A stretch of 9,244 nucleotides of DNA from Rhodobacterales bacterium. GTDB taxonomy: Bacteria; Pseudomonadota; Alphaproteobacteria; Rhodobacterales; Rhodobacteraceae. The stretch is taken from positions 3,894 to 13,137 of the forward strand of contig JAACVA010000068.1 of NCBI GenBank assembly GCA_009992615.1, read 5' to 3'. The stretch's first letter is position 1, and each line of letters begins with the position of its first letter. The position numbers were made by a program, and so were the translations under genes. The notes beneath the pieces were generated by a model that ran no database searches, had not been told where the DNA came from, and saw only the letters and a list, made by a program, of their open reading frames with translations. Of the stretch, positions 6,522 to 9,244 are shown piece after piece.

Positions 6522-6550
6522 AGGGTAGCGGCAGGCGGGTGACAGGGCAA
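6522..6550 (-). promoter_or_regulatory. Weak candidate internal promoter before the amidotransferase
   Basis: The only sizeable gap in the operon (6496-6579) holds TTGCCC (6545-6550) and TACCCT (6522-6527) on the minus strand, 17 bp apart. Both are poor consensus matches. A GAGGTG direct repeat (6505-6510 and 6512-6517) lies in the would-be leader. Evidence is slight. Confidence 0.2.
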
Positions 6551-6579
6551 GGGGCGGTCACCGGCGGCAGATCACGGGG

Positions 6580-7911
6580 TCAGACCGTATCCAGATACAG
6601 CTCGATCTGCTGGCTGGGCGACAGTTCGGCCATGTAGTGCAGCTCTTGCCGCTTGGTCATGACGAAATTGTTGATGAGAAGCTCGGGAAAGATCCGCCGC
6701 GCCAGCGTGCTGTGCTCGAAAGTGTCGATCGCCTCGGCCCAGGTCGCGGGGATCTGCACCAGATCCTGTTCATAGGCATTGCCGACGATCGGCGGCGGCG
6801 GGGTCATCGCGTCCTCGATCCCGATCAGGGCAGAGCCCAGCACGGCGGCGAGAAACAGATAGGGGTTCACATCGCCCCCCGCGACCCGGTGTTCCACCCG
6901 CCGCGCGGCAAGGCTGCCACCGGGCACGCGGATCGACGCGGTGCGGTTGTCATAGGCCCAGCAGATGCCCGTCGGGGCATGGGCCTCGGGCACCAGCCGG
7001 TCATAGCTGTTGGCATGGGGCGCAAAGATCAGCGCGAGGTCGGGGATCGCGCGCAGGCATCCGGCGATGGCCTGATGCAGCATCGTGGTGCCCTCATGCG
7101 TGCCATTGGCAAAGATATTGGCGCCGGCCGCATCCTGCACCGAGAAATGCGTGTGCAGCCCCGAGCCCGCGAAATCCTCATAGGGTTTGGCCATGAAGCT
7201 CGCCGCCATGCCATGCTTGCGCGCCAGACCCCGCACCAGCATCTTGAACAGCCAGGCGTCATCGGCGGCCTTGAGCGCATCGGGCACATGCACGAGGTTG
7301 ATCTCGAACTGGCCCAGCCCCACCTCGGAAATCGCCGCCTCGGCGGGGATGTCCATCTCGTCGCAGGCGTCATAAAGATCGTTGAAGAACATGTCGAACG
7401 CATCGAGCGCGCGCAGCGACAGGATGTCGGCCCCCATCCGCCGCTTGCCCGAACGCGGGCTTTTCGGCTGGCGGATCTCCTTGCCGCTGTCATCGACGAG
7501 GTAGAACTCCATCTCGGTCGCCACCACCGGCGTCAGCCCCCGCGCCGTGTAGCGGTTCAGGACCGTCGCCAGCGCCTGCCGCGGATCGCCCTCAAAGGGC
7601 GCGCCCTCTTCGGTGTACATCCACAGCGGCAAGAGCGCCGAGGGCATCGCAAGCCAGGGCATCGGCACATAGCCGCGCTCGGTCGGGCGCAGCACACCGT
7701 CGGGATCGCCGATTTCGAACACCAGCGGGCTGTCCTCCACATCCTCGCCCCAGATGTCGAGGTTGAGCACCGAAAGCGGAAAGCGCGTGCCCTCTTCCTC
7801 GATCTTGCGGGCGAATTTCACCGGCACCCGCTTGCCCCGCGCCTGACCGTTCAGGTCGGCGGCGCCGCAGCGCACGTTGCGAATTTCGGGATGCTCGTCG
7901 AGCCAGCTCAT
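6580..7911 (-). CDS. Glutamine-synthetase-like gamma-glutamyl-amine ligase (PuuA/SpuI type), copy 2
   Basis: This complete 443-residue GS-superfamily protein has a shortened beta-grasp domain (about 8-100) and the catalytic domain (about 105-443). Active-site residues seen: E133 and E135 in TEMEFYL, E196, E203 in QFEINLVH, H253 and H255 in SGLHTHFS, N322/R323 and R328 in DNRTASIRVP, E340 and R342 in RRVEHRVAG. It differs widely from the other GS-like protein outside these motifs, so the two are old paralogues, not a recent duplication. The ATG at 7911 overlaps the permease stop (ATGA) and has AGGTG 5 nt upstream; the frame stays open far upstream, but that part is the antiparallel-frame shadow of the permease. 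Linkage to the permease suggests it acts first on the imported amine, perhaps with different specificity from copy 1. The substrate cannot be read from sequence. Confidence 0.9.
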   Translation of the reverse strand: MSWLDEHPEIRNVRCGAADLNGQARGKRVPVKFARKIEEEGTRFPLSVLNLDIWGEDVEDSPLVFEIGDPDGVLRPTERGYVPMPWLAMPSALLPLWMYTEEGAPFEGDPRQALATVLNRYTARGLTPVVATEMEFYLVDDSGKEIRQPKSPRSGKRRMGADILSLRALDAFDMFFNDLYDACDEMDIPAEAAISEVGLGQFEINLVHVPDALKAADDAWLFKMLVRGLARKHGMAASFMAKPYEDFAGSGLHTHFSVQDAAGANIFANGTHEGTTMLHQAIAGCLRAIPDLALIFAPHANSYDRLVPEAHAPTGICWAYDNRTASIRVPGGSLAARRVEHRVAGGDVNPYLFLAAVLGSALIGIEDAMTPPPPIVGNAYEQDLVQIPATWAEAIDTFEHSTLARRIFPELLINNFVMTKRQELHYMAELSPSQQIELYLDTV

Positions 7912-8714
7912 CGTATCACCTGTGGTCGAAATCTCAGGCGCGCGCGCCTGTCTTGTGGCAAGTGCCTGTTCAGCCGCCGGTTTACAAGGCCGAACAGCCC
8001 GATGATCCCCAGCGTGAGCAGGATGAAATACAAGGCGAGGATCGGGTAGGGGATGAACGGGTTGAAGGTCTTGTCCGCGAAATAGCGCGCGTAATAGAGC
8101 GCATCGCCCGATTGCTGCACCACCGGAAAGCCGGAAAAGAACACCAGCGTGGTGGCGTGAAAGAGGAATATCGCCTCGTTCGTATAGGCGGGCCAGGCCA
8201 GCCGCAGCATCGTAGGCCAGATCACCCGGCGAAAGCGGGCCCAGCCTGACAGGCCATAGGCATCCGCCGCCTCGATATCGCCGCGCGGGATGGATTGCAG
8301 CGCGCCGTAAAAGATCTCCCCGGTATAGGCGGCGGTGTTGAGAAACAGCACGATCGCCGCGCCGACCCCGGCAGAGGTCAGCACGCCCATCTCGGGATAG
8401 CTGCCCTTGATGTTGAGAAAGAGGAAATAGGCAAAGAAGAACTGGATGAACAGCGGCGAGCCGCGAAAGACAAAGATGAACCATTCCGAAGGCTTGCGCA
8501 GCCAGAGCCGGGGCGAGGCCTTGCCCAGCGCCAGTGCCGAGGCCAGGAAGAACCCCGCCAGCAGCGCGATGGCCCCGAAATAGATGTTCCACACCAGCCC
8601 CGAGGCGATCAGCGTGAACTGCTGGCACAGCGTGAAATCGGAGGTCGGAAGCGCCCGCAGCCCGTGACCCAGCGCGCGCAGCCAGTAATTCGCGATCACC
8701 TCACCACAGGTCAT
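7908..8714 (-). CDS. Polar amino acid/opine-type ABC transporter permease (HisM/OccM-like)
   Basis: This 268-residue inner-membrane permease begins MTCGEVIANYW. The ATG at 8714 overlaps the previous permease stop (ATGA) and has AAAGG 7 nt upstream. The BPD_transp_1 domain spans about 35-245. Hydrophobic segments lie near 41-63, 79-101, 114-130, 180-200 and 224-245. Diagnostic motifs are RGSPLFIQ (84-91), typical of the His/Arg/Gln/opine permease group, and the EAA coupling loop IEAADAYGLSGWARFRRVIWP (147-167), which docks on the ATPase. It would pair with the permease encoded just upstream as a heterodimer. The tail is strongly basic (NRRLNRHLPQDRRARLR), fitting a cytoplasmic end. Polyamine importers of the Pot/Spu kind use a different permease family, so the cargo is more likely an amino-acid-like or guanidino/opine-like cation. 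Confidence 0.92.
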   Translation of the reverse strand: MTCGEVIANYWLRALGHGLRALPTSDFTLCQQFTLIASGLVWNIYFGAIALLAGFFLASALALGKASPRLWLRKPSEWFIFVFRGSPLFIQFFFAYFLFLNIKGSYPEMGVLTSAGVGAAIVLFLNTAAYTGEIFYGALQSIPRGDIEAADAYGLSGWARFRRVIWPTMLRLAWPAYTNEAIFLFHATTLVFFSGFPVVQQSGDALYYARYFADKTFNPFIPYPILALYFILLTLGIIGLFGLVNRRLNRHLPQDRRARLRFRPQVIR

Positions 8715-9244
8715 GCCGCCGCCTTTCGCTGGGTCTCGCCGCCCAGCGTTGCCTGCCCGCGCGTGAGCCGCAGCATCAGCCGGCCCAGCACCACCTCGGA
8801 CAGCTTGGTAAAGGCGAGGTAGAACACCAGCAGGAACAGGAAATACCACATCCGCCAGTCGCCATGCGGATAGGCGGTAAAGCGCGGCGTCTGCGTACTG
8901 CCAAGCTCGCGCGCCCAATAGACGATGTCCTGCAACCCCAGCAGGAACAGGAGCGGCGTCGATTTGATCAGCACCATCCACAGGTTCGACAGGCCGGGCA
9001 GGGCATAGACCCACATCTGCGGCACGATCACCCGGCGGAACGCCTGACCGCGCGTCATGCCATAGGCCTCGGCCGTCTCGACCTGCCCGCGCGGCACGGC
9101 CCGCATCGCGCCATAAAGCACATTGCCGGCAAAGGCGCCGAACACGATGGCAAAGGTCAGCACGGCAATGAGGAAACTGTAGGTGTCATGCACCCATTGC
9201 GGGCTCGTGGCGAGCGGCAGCTTGGCCGCCGGGCAGACCACGAA
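8711..9244 (-). CDS. Polar amino acid/opine-type ABC transporter permease (HisQ/OccQ-like), 5'-truncated by window edge
   Basis: The last 177 residues of a second permease are present; the start and first membrane segment lie right of the window, and the frame is open to the last base. Seen: a membrane segment around SFLIAVLTFAIVFGAFAGNVL, the EAA loop (VETAEAYGMTRGQAFRRVIVPQ), the IKSTPLLFLLGLQDIVYWA segment characteristic of HisQ-type partners, and a final membrane helix before a short basic tail ending RKAAA. Its TGA overlaps the next permease start as ATGA, so the two subunits are probably made in equal amounts. The binding protein and ATPase needed for a working importer are not in view and probably lie upstream in the same operon. 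Confidence 0.9.
   Translation of the reverse strand, partial: FVVCPAAKLPLATSPQWVHDTYSFLIAVLTFAIVFGAFAGNVLYGAMRAVPRGQVETAEAYGMTRGQAFRRVIVPQMWVYALPGLSNLWMVLIKSTPLLFLLGLQDIVYWARELGSTQTPRFTAYPHGDWRMWYFLFLLVFYLAFTKLSEVVLGRLMLRLTRGQATLGGETQRKAAA

Noticed and set aside
6496..6561. GTG start at 6561 for the amidotransferase
   Set aside because: It adds 22 residues with no family match; the conserved fold begins exactly at MKIGILQTG, encoded from 6495.
6637..8049. Long plus-strand open frame (about 470 codons) opposite the second GS-like gene; similar ones at 4064-5521, 3153-4550 and 1869-3128
   Set aside because: Their translations are low-complexity, rich in His, Gly, Arg and Gln, with no family motifs. 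Each lies opposite a gene with intact catalytic motifs, as expected of GC-rich DNA where the complementary frame lacks stops.
6580..8628. Upstream extension of the second GS-like gene to a 682-residue protein
   Set aside because: The extra N-terminal part lies over the permease gene in another frame and has Arg/Leu-rich shadow composition. The ATG at 7911 has a ribosome binding site, an ATGA overlap and a normal GS start.
7908..9014. Longer start for the HisM-like permease (368 residues)
   Set aside because: The extra 100 residues overlap the other permease out of frame and show no membrane-protein character. The ATG at 8714 has AAAGG upstream and an ATGA overlap.
1..9244. CRISPR array, tRNA/rRNA genes, insertion sequence or phage features
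   Set aside because: No regularly spaced repeats, no tRNA-like cloverleaf in the short gaps, and no transposase, integrase or terminal inverted repeats were seen. Every gap is under 120 bp.

Overview
This is GC-rich, densely packed DNA (roughly two thirds G+C by eye). Its gene content points to an alphaproteobacterium, most likely a Rhodobacteraceae/roseobacter. It carries glutamine-synthetase-like ligases, a PuuB-type FAD oxidoreductase and a polar-amino-acid ABC transporter, and its GGGGGC-TTT-GCCCCC ... CCCCC-AGGATATTT-GGGG intergenic element resembles ones I recall from that family. The placement is an inference; there is no rRNA or other taxonomic marker here.

Layout, left to right. (1) 1-732, minus: the N-terminal part of a class III (omega) aminotransferase, cut by the window edge. 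(2) 733-847: a divergent control region with a candidate promoter on each strand and two overlapping dyads. (3) 848-1822, plus: a LysR-type regulator, the only plus-strand gene. (4) 1823-1892: a hairpin-rich spacer between convergent genes. (5) 1893-3086, minus: a DegT/DnrJ/EryC1/StrS-type PLP aminotransferase, with its own candidate promoter and a strong inverted repeat upstream. (6) 9244-3162, minus: a compact operon transcribed leftward: ABC permease (partial), second ABC permease, GS-like ligase, class I glutamine amidotransferase, second GS-like ligase, FAD-dependent amine/amino-acid oxidoreductase. Four of its five junctions are 4-base ATGA stop/start overlaps; the exception is an 84-bp gap before the amidotransferase.

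The operon reads as import plus gamma-glutamylation-based breakdown of an amine. The permeases (with an ATPase and binding protein presumably to the right of the window) would bring in a small cationic or polar compound. The GS-like ligases would couple its amino group to the gamma-carboxyl of glutamate, the FAD enzyme would oxidise the adduct, and the amidotransferase-fold enzyme would release glutamate. This is the logic of the E. coli Puu pathway, and the order ligase-amidotransferase-ligase resembles the Pseudomonas aeruginosa spuI-spuA-spuB group. Three things differ from the textbook route: the transporter is of the His/Arg/opine type rather than the Pot/Spu polyamine type, the amidotransferase has a GMP-synthetase-like GVCFGHQ nucleophile motif rather than the PuuD/peptidase C26 type, and no aldehyde dehydrogenase lies inside the window. 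The true substrate therefore cannot be read from sequence alone. The class III aminotransferase next to the LysR gene could provide a parallel transamination route.
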